Assembly: GCA_030550585.1 (NCBI GenBank)
Contig: JAUQPB010000003.1
Span: forward strand, 36,333-100,332
Origin: Thermoproteota archaeon
GTDB taxonomy: Archaea > Thermoproteota > Thermoprotei_A > Sulfolobales > Ignisphaeraceae
DNA: 64,000 nt
Direction of reading: 5' to 3'
Below the pieces are notes generated by a model. It saw only the letters and a program-made list of their open reading frames with translations. It did no database searches and was not told the DNA's origin. Of the stretch, positions 54,488 to 63,118 are shown in pieces. The first letter of the stretch is position 1. Every line of letters starts with the position of its first letter. The translations under genes and the position numbers were made by a program.

Positions 54488-55427
54488 CATCTCTATATGC
54501 AAATGTTGATCCATCGCATGCAAATCCGGGGGTGTGAAGCGTGTTAAAGCCTTCTCTACATGTTGCAAAAACAAGTCCACTGTCGTAGGAGACCTCCCTT
54601 ACAATTTTCATATATGAGAACCTAAGCCTTTCATCTAGATATCTATAGCCTTGCACAACAGTTGAAGAAGCCTCGAAATACATGTGTCTAAACTCATCTG
54701 CAGCCCTATCGCCATGTAGCATTCTAACAGCATTCAAAACTTTCTTAAAGTCTATTGGCTTGGCCTTGTATGTAGAGGAGGTTATCTGAACAGCCCCCGC
54801 AGATGCAACAGCATCAACAACATGTTTTATATTCTCATAAGAGTCGTTTACAAACGGTATTATAGGATCTAGTCTAACAGCTACGCTAATGCCATTGGCA
54901 GCTAGAATCCTTATAGCCTCTAACCTTTCGGAGGGTGCCGGAGCCCCGGGCTCTATAATCCTCGCTATTCTATCATCTAACGTTGTTATCGTCATAGCCA
55001 CAGCAACTCTATCCCTATAGCGTTGCAGAATATCGATGTCGCGAACAATAAGACTGCTCTTAGTTGTTATCAGAATCCTCATACCGGCCTCCAAAAGCTT
55101 TTGCAAAGCCCTGCGAGTAAGCCCCAACTCCCTTTCAGGCCAGGTATATGGATCGCTACTGCTTGACAGCTCCACTAGAGCATCTTTTGGCATTCTGCTC
55201 AAATCCTTTTCTAGGAGAGTTAAAAGATCTTTCTTGGGTCTTGGACTAAAATGCCTAGGTATGTAGTTTGCTGCATAGCAGTATAAACAAGCATGGGAAC
55301 ACCCCGTATACGGGTGAAGAACATACTTCAGTGGGCATGTGCACAGTGGCGATATCCAGGGGTCAAAAGGCTTTAACACCTTAAGCGTTGACTGTCTTGG
55401 AAAAATCCTCGGCACATCTAGAGCCAA
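54471..55427 (-). CDS. Radical SAM protein, SplB-like (COG1533)
   Basis: The cluster motif is CSHACLYCYA near residue 43, preceded by LHPYTG, with SSSSDPY near 90 and later ITTLDDRIARIIEPGAPAPSERL (in segments) typical of the COG1533 group related to spore photoproduct lyase. Those archaeal proteins are uncharacterised. Its 3' end overlaps the 3' end of nikR by 17 bp (convergent). Confidence 0.82.
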   Translation of the reverse strand: MALDVPRIFPRQSTLKVLKPFDPWISPLCTCPLKYVLHPYTGCSHACLYCYAANYIPRHFSPRPKKDLLTLLEKDLSRMPKDALVELSSSSDPYTWPERELGLTRRALQKLLEAGMRILITTKSSLIVRDIDILQRYRDRVAVAMTITTLDDRIARIIEPGAPAPSERLEAIRILAANGISVAVRLDPIIPFVNDSYENIKHVVDAVASAGAVQITSSTYKAKPIDFKKVLNAVRMLHGDRAADEFRHMYFEASSTVVQGYRYLDERLRFSYMKIVREVSYDSGLVFATCREGFNTLHTPGFACDGSTFAYRDVIALT

Positions 55428-55526
55428 GGTCTAGCCCACCTAGTCTCTGCAATCTATGGCCTCTCTTCATCTAGTCTATGAATACTTTTATACCTTACCC
55501 ATTATACAGCTACTATGTGATTAATC

Positions 55527-55937
55527 ATGAAGAAAAAGACGCTACTGTTATTAACACTAGCATTTATAGTGGTTCTCACAGCAATAGCCCAGGGCAAAAT
55601 ACATGCAGAGCCAATAGAACAGGTAACAACAACCACTACTACACAAGCTATAACAAACACAACAACCACAAGAAACACAAATGTGACAACAATAACAATT
55701 ACAGAAACAAGTCCGACAACAATATTTGCAACAACCACAATCCCTGTATTCTTTTCCTATACTACCACACGCCTTGCAACAGTGGTCATGGGGCTAGAAC
55801 CACATCTAGCAATATTATTGACAATGATATTCATAATCATAGCGCTTCTAGTTGGCTATGCAATAGGTCTGAAGACACGTAGAGAAACTGCACCACCTCC
55901 AGTACAGCCCAAGCCTGCTAAGAAGGCAAGAATATAA
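55527..55937 (+). CDS. Thr-rich exported membrane protein
   Basis: A signal peptide (residues 1-25), a stretch dominated by Thr (about 33-72) and one C-terminal helix (about 93-115) followed by a Pro/Lys-rich cytoplasmic tail make a small type I surface protein of 136 residues. The Thr-rich part is probably O-glycosylated, like the linker in btuF. TATA CTTTTATACC lies near 55488. Function unknown. Confidence 0.65.
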   Translation: MKKKTLLLLTLAFIVVLTAIAQGKIHAEPIEQVTTTTTTQAITNTTTTRNTNVTTITITETSPTTIFATTTIPVFFSYTTTRLATVVMGLEPHLAILLTMIFIIIALLVGYAIGLKTRRETAPPPVQPKPAKKARI

Positions 55938-56063
55938 AGTTTTTGCGACCATCTTACACCGTCTGTATATAGATTGTGGTGTAGAAAGGGTGTTTCTAGG
56001 CTTGACAGAAATGTGAACCAAGAAACATTACACATATTTTGTATTATAAACCCAAAAACGCTG

Positions 56064-56672
56064 TTAGACCTGCCCGCGGTTGCGGAGATATTGTAGTAGC
56101 TCTTGTGGTGTTGGCTCTCTACCATATTCATTCTTAAAGTCTTGTATGGCAGATTCTATGTGCTGCCATGCCCTCTTTCCAGCAAGGCAAAAGTCTGGTA
56201 TGAATGGTTTTGGTGGGTTTGGCGGAGACCAAGATGCTATGATGTCTTTCTGAATGTCTTCTACAGCAAATGGATAGGATAAACATGAATATGGTTTGCT
56301 CCTGTGTATAGTGCATTTCCAGCCATTCTGAAAAGGGCAAGGCCTTGGAATATAATGTTTGTTATTTGATTTCACCAACTTGCTTATGTCTACACCACTT
56401 TCAATTAATTCGCTTATATCAAAGTCCATTAGTTCTATTGCCGACCCCATTTTACAGCACATACCGCCACATTTTCTGCATTCCTCCCCCAAATCTAGAA
56501 GCACATTCATAGCAATTTGATAAACTATTAGATATGCTATTGCAGTAGCCTCCTTTATCTCCAAGCCAGATAGAAACTCTATTACAATCTCAGCTGCCTT
56601 CATATCACCCTTCAAGGCCTTTTTTGTAATGAAATGTATTTGATTTGCGTCAAAGCCTATCTGCATTGTCAT
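56064..56672 (-). CDS. YkgJ-family Cys-cluster protein
   Basis: CRKCGGMCCKM near residue 67 and CPFQNGWKCTIHRSKPYSCLSYPF (in segments) near 112 form the paired Cys clusters of the YkgJ/UPF0153 family, thought to bind zinc or iron-sulfur. The C-terminus is helical. ATG 56672 shares its A with the preceding stop (TGATG), arguing for that start rather than upstream alternatives. Function unknown. Confidence 0.75.
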   Translation of the reverse strand: MTMQIGFDANQIHFITKKALKGDMKAAEIVIEFLSGLEIKEATAIAYLIVYQIAMNVLLDLGEECRKCGGMCCKMGSAIELMDFDISELIESGVDISKLVKSNNKHYIPRPCPFQNGWKCTIHRSKPYSCLSYPFAVEDIQKDIIASWSPPNPPKPFIPDFCLAGKRAWQHIESAIQDFKNEYGREPTPQELLQYLRNRGQV

Positions 56673-57259
56673 CACGAATGTAGGCACTCGTCTATAGCCT
56701 GCGCCACCTGCTTATCCATGTCTAAAAGGGTTGCTAGAACACTTGATGCCATAGCCGCTGAAAACGGGCCTATAAGCTCTTTGCTCCATCTAATCTTTGT
56801 TGAAAGAGAGAGAAACACTATAACAAGTTTTATGGCTATGGAGTTAACATTGCTAAGCAGATTTGACAGCCCAGCCAAGATCCTCTCGTCACCGCCAATA
56901 TATTCAAAGTGGTCTCTCAGCATATTCAACTTGTTCCTCAATTCAACAAGTCTATTGAGAATGTTTGTTGCTGTGTGGACCAGCGATTCTTTATTGCTAT
57001 CATCAACAGCTATTCTATGAACGTTTTTCGTGAATGAGTCTAGGGATGTGCGGATGTTTAACGCTATATTTCTTATTGTTTTCAGCTCTTGGGCCATCCG
57101 ATCATCTTCTGGTCTAGGCGATTTAATTGTGTAGACCATTCTCGTAATCGCATCAATGATTCTAGAAACATCGTCTAGTGTAACACAACATAAGCCCTGT
57201 TTTAAGCATAGAACATCAGATTGAGCATATGGGCTCTTCATCCCATTCACACAAGTCAT
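56672..57259 (-). CDS. Uncharacterised helical protein coupled to the YkgJ-like gene
   Basis: Predicted almost all-helical with long amphipathic segments (about 30-130) and a short hydrophobic helix near 140-160. Three cysteines lie at the N-terminus (TCVNG, VLCLKQGLCC). No family recognised. Stop-start overlap with the YkgJ gene (TGATG) indicates the two proteins are made together and may interact. Confidence 0.55.
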   Translation of the reverse strand: MTCVNGMKSPYAQSDVLCLKQGLCCVTLDDVSRIIDAITRMVYTIKSPRPEDDRMAQELKTIRNIALNIRTSLDSFTKNVHRIAVDDSNKESLVHTATNILNRLVELRNKLNMLRDHFEYIGGDERILAGLSNLLSNVNSIAIKLVIVFLSLSTKIRWSKELIGPFSAAMASSVLATLLDMDKQVAQAIDECLHS

Positions 57260-57343
57260 TGGCTGCCCACGTCATCATCGAATAACAGTAGTGTTTCGAA
57301 ACTTTATTTGCTTTTAAGTCGATATGGTAGATGTGTGAGGTCT

Positions 57344-58909
57344 ATGCATATAATTACCGCTTTATTTATGTCTATTTTGATGTTAATGTCACCTATTTCT
57401 CTACACCTTAACACTAATGATGAGAGTGAAACAAGGTGCGTATACGTGTATTTTCTTGCAATTTCTGAGCAGACAAACAGTGGAGAGGCCATACCTGTAA
57501 AGATATGTTTAACGCCCTCAACACTGTTTAGCATATCCATAGCTGGTACAGAATACGATGACAGTTTGTTCAATTCATTTATTGTTGCAGGCTATGTGCT
57601 CAATAAACTCTGTGGGGCTAGTCTAGGCAGGGTTGAGGTGCATATGCAGAATGTTGCAAAAGCTAAAGGCTCTAGCGCTTCTCTTGCATTTGCAATAGCT
57701 ATCCACAGCATTCTTAAAAACTATGCAAACACATCTGTAGGTGCAACTGGGGTTGTATCAATAGACGGCTTTATAGATGCTGTGGCAGGCTTAGACAAGA
57801 AAATAGGTGCTGCAATTAGTGCTGGGGTAGAGAGAGTTTATGTACCTTTGATAAACGGTGTCAATGCCAATGATACTATAGTGCCAATCGCATCAATTCT
57901 TGATGTATGTAATATTAGTGCCAGCAACACCACACCTTATGTCAATGAGAAGCTTCTTAACATTGTGAACAGCTATTTCAAGAACGTTACAAGCTATTTC
58001 ATTAACGAATCTATTAGAATTGCTAACAACCTCGACGACACATCCGTATACAGATATGTGAAAACCATGGAAAACAATACGTTGAAAGCCATTGGTAAAG
58101 GTCATTGGTATACTGCTGCAAGTGTTGCATACTCAACTTTTATAACAGTATTAGAAAAGTATTTAGCTAGAGAAAAAGAAGAGACTCTAAATAGATTTAT
58201 CTCGCTTTGTGAAAACGGTTTGTATAACATCACCAAGATGTTAAATGAAGTGAAGAGTGTCAGAGCTGAAGCCATTCCATTTCTTATAATGACAATTGAT
58301 AGAGCTGCTCTAGCCAAGTACTATCTCGATACAGCTAATAAGAGCCCACACCCGAACCCGACTGCCATTGCAAATGCCTATGGGAGGGTGGTAACAGCGT
58401 TGCAGTGGCTAATCTTAGCAAAACTAGTTAACTCATCATCGTCTGGAAGGATCTATAGTTTTAGAAGCGTTGAGAATGCATTGACAAGGGTTCTAAATAT
58501 CGTTAGCAGTATTGTGGAATTCGATGGGAATTACACTATTCTGTCACTTGATGGTATAGCGAACATGAGGTCATTTCAATACACTAGACTTTCAAATGCA
58601 TCGAAACAGCATGTCAAAAACTCTTTAAATAATTTGCTTAAGGTATATATGGGTATCCTTGGCGAAAATCTTAGCATTGTGCCATACCTATATTACCAGT
58701 ATTCCACGGATATAGATGATATTAGCAGCGTGTATCTGTTGTCGATTGCTACGCTAACTGCAGGTGTTACAAGCATGGTTTTAGATGTGGCAAGCAACAC
58801 ATCTGGTACACTTTCAGGGAGCCTTCTCGACATAGTTCTCTATGAAAGCATATTCCTGTTTATTGTATTGGCTATAATCATTAGAGAGCTATTTAAGGTA
58901 ATCGAGTAG
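57344..58909 (+). CDS. Exported Lon-type (S16) serine protease, archaeal COG1750 type
   Basis: A signal peptide (residues 1-20) precedes the Lon proteolytic domain: KAKGSSASLAFAIAIHS near residue 105 (catalytic Ser after GS) and DAVAGLDKKIGAAISAGVERVYVP near 145 (catalytic Lys in DKK), as segments. A C-terminal region of about 330 residues is helical and ends in a membrane helix (about 494-515). There is no AAA+ domain. TATA CTTTTAAGTC (57311-57320) places transcription start at the ATG 57344. A TTG at 57221 is in frame but not supported. Confidence 0.78.
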   Translation: MHIITALFMSILMLMSPISLHLNTNDESETRCVYVYFLAISEQTNSGEAIPVKICLTPSTLFSISIAGTEYDDSLFNSFIVAGYVLNKLCGASLGRVEVHMQNVAKAKGSSASLAFAIAIHSILKNYANTSVGATGVVSIDGFIDAVAGLDKKIGAAISAGVERVYVPLINGVNANDTIVPIASILDVCNISASNTTPYVNEKLLNIVNSYFKNVTSYFINESIRIANNLDDTSVYRYVKTMENNTLKAIGKGHWYTAASVAYSTFITVLEKYLAREKEETLNRFISLCENGLYNITKMLNEVKSVRAEAIPFLIMTIDRAALAKYYLDTANKSPHPNPTAIANAYGRVVTALQWLILAKLVNSSSSGRIYSFRSVENALTRVLNIVSSIVEFDGNYTILSLDGIANMRSFQYTRLSNASKQHVKNSLNNLLKVYMGILGENLSIVPYLYYQYSTDIDDISSVYLLSIATLTAGVTSMVLDVASNTSGTLSGSLLDIVLYESIFLFIVLAIIIRELFKVIE

Positions 58910-59563
58910 GGTCTTCGACTTTGATTTCTCCTTTCTAATCTCCTCTGCACCACTAACAATCTCATCAATGACACTTTTTATGAGTTTCATATCATTTTCG
59001 AATATAGATCTCAATTGCGGGTTGTACAATGCTGCAGCAGGATGTATAGTGGGTATCGCATGTAGTTGCATACCCAGAATCTGTAGCGTGTACTTCTTAC
59101 CCCTCATCTTCATTACCCCACCCCATTCACGATTAGCCATAGAAAAAATTGTTTTTCCGGCCACATTACCCAATGTGACAATTATCCTTGGTTTCAATAG
59201 TAGTATCTGAGATTTTAGAAATATGTTACAAGCATTTATTTCCTCGTCTTTAGGCTCTCTATTCCCAGGGGGCCTGCATTTAACAACATTAGTTATGTAC
59301 ACATCTTCTCTTCTCATACCATAGCTCTCCATAACCATAGTCAAAAGCTTTCCCGCTGCTCCAACAAATGGTCTCCCCATCTCATCTTCTGTTGCGCCAG
59401 GAGCCTCACCAACAAACATTATGCTAGAATTCTTGTTTCCCTCTCCTGGAACTGGATTGCGTCTACTCTTGTACAGGGGACATCTGGTACATCTTCTAAT
59501 TTCATCCTCCAGCAATTCCCAAGTTGAATACAGTTGGTCACTATCCGTTGTTAGCACCCCCAA
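58889..59563 (-). CDS. udg: Type-4 uracil-DNA glycosylase
   Basis: Family-4 UDG landmarks: cluster cysteines CTRCPLY near 25 and KCRPPGNREP... with a later Cys (INACNIF), the catalytic motif GEAPGATED near 51, and HPAAALYNP near 170. It removes uracil from DNA, essential at high temperature. Its 3' end overlaps the convergent protease gene by 21 bp. Confidence 0.9.
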   Translation of the reverse strand: MGVLTTDSDQLYSTWELLEDEIRRCTRCPLYKSRRNPVPGEGNKNSSIMFVGEAPGATEDEMGRPFVGAAGKLLTMVMESYGMRREDVYITNVVKCRPPGNREPKDEEINACNIFLKSQILLLKPRIIVTLGNVAGKTIFSMANREWGGVMKMRGKKYTLQILGMQLHAIPTIHPAAALYNPQLRSIFENDMKLIKSVIDEIVSGAEEIRKEKSKSKTLLDYLK

Positions 59564-59678
59564 ACACTTAATTATGTATGCTTAGCAACAGCTTATTATC
59601 TCTCCCACCTCATATCTAATTAAAGCTAATAAAGCTTTACAATGATAGATCATGTATTCAGATAATGGTGATAATGGT

Positions 59679-59882
59679 ATGGGGCTGAAGCACAAAAAGT
59701 ATGTATATGTAGAGAGAAGCGATGGAGCCTATGTGAAGGTGAGGGTTTTAAAGAGTAGACAGGAAGATGAAACAAAATATATTGTTGTTGGCCCCAAGGT
59801 TAATAAACCGCCAAGCAATGCAACCATTATTAGTGAGAGCCAGCTACCAGACGCTGTAAAAACAAAACTGTATGAGGTTTAG
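59679..59882 (+). CDS. DUF5622-like small protein
   Basis: A 67-residue, beta-rich basic protein (KKYVYVERSDGAYVKVRVLKS, then GPKVNKPPSNATII) of an archaea-specific family, probably nucleic-acid or ribosome associated. A perfect Shine-Dalgarno GGTGAT (59668-59673) lies 5 nt before ATG 59679, which is preferred to ATG 59652. A C/D box sRNA begins within 15 bp of its stop. Confidence 0.7.
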   Translation: MGLKHKKYVYVERSDGAYVKVRVLKSRQEDETKYIVVGPKVNKPPSNATIISESQLPDAVKTKLYEV

Positions 59883-59887
59883 ATAGT

Positions 59888-59948
59888 AAAGCTGATGATG
59901 AGGTCGACGTTGTCGGAATAGTGACGAGGGGTCGATAAACTGAAGTTG
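59888..59948 (+). ncRNA. C/D box sRNA just downstream of the DUF5622 gene
   Basis: All boxes are in register: C ATGATGA (59895-59901), guide of 12 nt GGTCGACGTTGT, D' CGGA (59914-59917), 3-nt linker, C' GTGACGA (59921-59927), guide of 12 nt GGGGTCGATAAA, D CTGA (59940-59943). Both guide lengths match archaeal sRNP geometry exactly. No separate promoter is obvious, so it may be processed from the mRNA of the preceding gene. I could not identify the rRNA or tRNA targets by eye. Confidence 0.8.
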
Positions 59949-59967
59949 TTTTGAGAACTTGTAATAG

Positions 59968-60543
59968 CTACAACAAAAACAACTTTCTTCGGCAAGTGCA
60001 GTAATTAGGTAAATCTGCTAAACCTACCATTCCAGATTCTGTGAGCTGTCTTGCCTTGGGATTCGAAAACCCGTTGACATATATCCACACAGTTCTGCTA
60101 TGGTCATTCTCATCAATTATATGTTTGACGAATACTGGGCTCCAGCCCCTTATGGGAAAATCGAGTGTTGCTATAATGGTACAAGTGTCTAACTCATTTT
60201 CTAGTTTATTTGAAAGTGCTTCCAAGGTCGATGGATATAGATATGCATATACTATTGTTGGCTTCGGCTTTATGTTTGCCAGATCCACAGAGAAAAAGTC
60301 TTTGCATATAACATCAATTTTGTTCTCCATTCCATGCACCCTAAATGCTAGTTGCGCCACGTTACACAGAATCCTGTTGATCTCAATACATATTGTGTGG
60401 GCACCTGCCTTGGCAAACTCTAGAAGTACTCTTCCATCTCCGCAGCCAAGATCTAAGACAACGTCGCTGCTATTTACACCTAGCCCATACTTCAAATACT
60501 CTATTGGGGTTTTGGGAGATGGAATCCATGGAACTGTAGACAT
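59968..60543 (-). CDS. Class I SAM-dependent methyltransferase
   Basis: Motif I VVLDLGCGDGRVLLEFA near residue 28, the acidic end of strand 2 (CIEIN) near 53 and VICKDFFSVD near 83 define a Rossmann methyltransferase. No clear substrate motif: the DPPY/NPPY of N-methylases is absent and VYAYLYP stands in its place. Size 191 residues. It is divergent from the LysRS gene; substrate unknown. Confidence 0.78.
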   Translation of the reverse strand: MSTVPWIPSPKTPIEYLKYGLGVNSSDVVLDLGCGDGRVLLEFAKAGAHTICIEINRILCNVAQLAFRVHGMENKIDVICKDFFSVDLANIKPKPTIVYAYLYPSTLEALSNKLENELDTCTIIATLDFPIRGWSPVFVKHIIDENDHSRTVWIYVNGFSNPKARQLTESGMVGLADLPNYCTCRRKLFLL

Positions 60544-60593
60544 ATTAGCCTTTCCTTCGATTTTATTGACTGGATTTTACATGTGCTGAAAGC

Positions 60594-60689
60594 GCTCTTC
60601 GCTGAGTTATGATGAAGAGCAATCCAGCTGAGTTTTTAACTTCTACACCTAATTCTGGGCTGTGCAGAAGCTGGTTTGAGGCGTTGACG
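60594..60689 (+). promoter_or_regulatory. Possible structured leader of the LysRS gene
   Basis: TATA-like TTTTATT at 60561-60567 predicts transcription from about 60590. GCTCTTC/GAAGAGC (60594-60600 with 60614-60620) is a perfect 7-bp stem, and CCAGC/GCTGG with TTCT/AGAA (60624-60628, 60641-60644 with 60666-60674) can form a second. GAGG at 60678-60681 stands 8 nt before ATG 60690. If that is the start, the mRNA has a leader of about 100 nt, unusual in this window. If ATG 60609 is used, the first stem spans the start. Confidence 0.35.
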
Positions 60690-62240
60690 ATGTCTACTAC
60701 GCACAGGTTTTGGCGTTTTGTTGAGATTGGGGTAGATCCGTATCTCACAGAATATCGATATGATGTGACAACAACGCTTAGCGATATAAGAGCCAAGTAT
60801 AGCTATCTAGAGAAAGGAGGGGAGGCAAAAGAGAGATTTTCTGTTGCTGGAAGAATTATGGGGATTAGAAGGCATGGCAAGATAGTTTTTGCTGTACTAG
60901 ACGATGGTACAGCACAGCTACAGATAGTTTTTAGACATGATGTTCTAGGTGATGCAATGTGGAGGCTAGTTGAATTGCTTAACGTTGGTGACATAGTAGG
61001 TGTTAGAGGGAGACCTATTAAAACTCTTCGCGGAGAACTATCACTACTTGTCGAAGAGTTCAAGGTATTAGCTATTACATGGAGAGACTTCCCCGAGAAA
61101 TGGCATGGACTAGCAGATTCTGAGAAAAGATATAGAATGAGATACCTTGACATGATGCTAAACGAAGACGTTAGAAAGGCTATAATATCCATGTACAAAA
61201 TAGAGAAGGCATTTAGAGACTTCCTCGATTCAAGAGGTTTTATAGAGATTCATACACCAAAGCTACAAGCGGTGTATGGAGGGGCTCTAGCAAGACCATT
61301 TGTAACAAGAATGTATGCCCTTGATAGGGATGTTTATCTAAGTATAGCGCCAGAGACATATCTGAAGAGAGCTGTTGTAGCCAACCTCTTTAAGGTGTAT
61401 GAGATTGCCGTTTGCTTTAGAAATGAGGATATAGATGCCCAGCACTACCCAGAATTCGTACAAATAGAGATATACCAAGCCTTCTCAGATTGGCTAGACA
61501 TGATGAAGCTTGTAGAGGAAATGATTTCCAGTGCTATAAAGACTGTTTATGGCGACTATAAAATTGAGGTGAGTAGAGGAGAGGAAAAAGTAGTCCTCGA
61601 TTTTAACCCGCCATGGACTAGAATAACTATAGAGGATGCCATAGAAAAATTTGGCAACATAAAGATAAAGGGGAAGGACTACAACGAATTGATAGAAATC
61701 GCTAAGAGCCTAGATATAAAAATTGATGATCCGAGGAGAGGAAAGATCATAGAAAAGATCTTCGAGAAAGTTGCAGAACCAAAAATAGTCCAACCAACAT
61801 TCATAACAATGTTCCCTAGGGATGTATCCCCTCTTGCAAGGCCATCGAGAGAGGATCCAGAGTATGCTGAAAGATTCGAGATCTTCATAAACGGTCTTGA
61901 AGTAGGAAATGGCTACAGCGAGCTCAACAACCCCATTGTACAATACTATTTCTTCAAGAAGGAAGAGGAGCTGAGAATAAAGAGCAAGGAAAAATTTGGG
62001 GAGGTAGAACATCACCCAATGGACAAAGACTATGTTAGAGCTCTAGAATATGGCATGCCACCAACCGCAGGGGTTGGAATAGGCATTTACAGACTTGTTA
62101 TGATTCTCCATGGTCTTCCATCGATAAAGGATGTCATACCCTTCACCATAGTCGAACAAGACGATTTCAAGACCATTGCAGAGCAGTATAACGATATTTT
62201 GAACTACTATGTGGATAGACTCAAACTTGATAAGATATAG
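60690..62240 (+). CDS. lysS: Lysyl-tRNA synthetase, class II
   Basis: An N-terminal OB-fold anticodon domain (VAGRIMGIRRHGKIVFAVL in segments) is followed by class II motifs: motif 1 around FRDFLDSRGFIEIHTP, motif 2 CFRNEDIDAQHYPEF near 260 and motif 3 GVGIGIYRLVM near 480. In the usual LysRS motif 3 the residue before Arg is Asp (GIDRL); here it is Tyr. The start is placed at ATG 60690 because family similarity begins soon after. ATG 60609 would add 27 residues. Confidence 0.88.
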   Translation: MSTTHRFWRFVEIGVDPYLTEYRYDVTTTLSDIRAKYSYLEKGGEAKERFSVAGRIMGIRRHGKIVFAVLDDGTAQLQIVFRHDVLGDAMWRLVELLNVGDIVGVRGRPIKTLRGELSLLVEEFKVLAITWRDFPEKWHGLADSEKRYRMRYLDMMLNEDVRKAIISMYKIEKAFRDFLDSRGFIEIHTPKLQAVYGGALARPFVTRMYALDRDVYLSIAPETYLKRAVVANLFKVYEIAVCFRNEDIDAQHYPEFVQIEIYQAFSDWLDMMKLVEEMISSAIKTVYGDYKIEVSRGEEKVVLDFNPPWTRITIEDAIEKFGNIKIKGKDYNELIEIAKSLDIKIDDPRRGKIIEKIFEKVAEPKIVQPTFITMFPRDVSPLARPSREDPEYAERFEIFINGLEVGNGYSELNNPIVQYYFFKKEEELRIKSKEKFGEVEHHPMDKDYVRALEYGMPPTAGVGIGIYRLVMILHGLPSIKDVIPFTIVEQDDFKTIAEQYNDILNYYVDRLKLDKI

Positions 62241-62302
62241 CCACGGCATTGAAATTAATATACCGAGTAAAATAGTTATTTTAAGTTTAGAAGGCGACTA
62301 GA

Positions 62303-63112
62303 ATGCCAATAGGACCTGCTGAAATTTTTGGAATATTCCTTCTAATCATGATAATAGCTATAATACTCTCGAAATCCATTAGGATTGTTAGAGAATGGGA
62401 GAGAATGATTGTTCTAAGACTAGGGAAATATGTTGGGATTAGAGGACCTGGTCTAGTTTTCTTAGTGCCATTCATAGATAGAGGGATAATTGTTGATACA
62501 AGGATAAACACTGTTGATGTTCCTAAACAGGATGTTATAACAAGAGATAATGTAACCGTTAGAATAGATGCTGTGGTCTATTACAGAGTTCTAGACCCTG
62601 AAAAAGCTGTAATGAAAGTGAGGGACTATAACTATGCCATTGCAATGCTTGCACAAACAACTATAAGAGATGTGGTGGGGCAACTAGAATTAGATGATAT
62701 ACTGGCTCGCCGTGAGGAGATCAATAAGAGGGTTCAAAGCATAATTGATGAGATTACCGAGCCTTGGGGAGTCAAAGTTTCTATGGTCACCTTGAGAGCA
62801 GTTGAATTGCCGGAGGGTATGATAAGGGCTATGGCCTATCAGGCAGAAGCTGAGAGGATTAGGAGGGCGAGGATCATCGAAGCCGAGGCTGAAAGGTCTG
62901 CAGCAAAGATATTGCTAGAGGCTGCTTTGACCTATGAGCAGCATCCTGTGGCGCTTAGGCTTAGAGAGCTTCAGACATATGTTGATATTGCAAAAGAGAA
63001 GAACGTGATAATAATCACTGAGAGCGGTATCTCTAAAACAGTTGCAGAAGCTGTTGCATCGTCGCTGGCCATAGGAAAGATGAAACCTAGTGAAACAACA
63101 GGTAAAGAGTAG
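62303..63112 (+). CDS. Stomatin/SPFH-domain membrane protein
   Basis: An N-terminal membrane helix (about residues 8-26), then an SPFH domain (REWERMIVLRLGKYVGIRGPG in segments, FIDRGIIVDTRINTVDVPKQ) and a coiled-coil tail rich in Ala, Glu and Arg (near 195-225). Archaeal p-stomatins partner with and are cleaved by the NfeD/STOPP protease encoded next, 6 bp downstream. ATG 62303 lies about 25 nt after the TATA-like TTATTTTAAG. Confidence 0.9.
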   Translation: MPIGPAEIFGIFLLIMIIAIILSKSIRIVREWERMIVLRLGKYVGIRGPGLVFLVPFIDRGIIVDTRINTVDVPKQDVITRDNVTVRIDAVVYYRVLDPEKAVMKVRDYNYAIAMLAQTTIRDVVGQLELDDILARREEINKRVQSIIDEITEPWGVKVSMVTLRAVELPEGMIRAMAYQAEAERIRRARIIEAEAERSAAKILLEAALTYEQHPVALRLRELQTYVDIAKEKNVIIITESGISKTVAEAVASSLAIGKMKPSETTGKE

Positions 63113-63118
63113 AACGCC

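Noticed and set aside
60609-60631. ATGATGA, 12 nt, then CTGA looks like half a C/D box sRNA
   Set aside because: No C' or second D box follows in register; the ATGATGA may simply be tandem start codons of LysRS.
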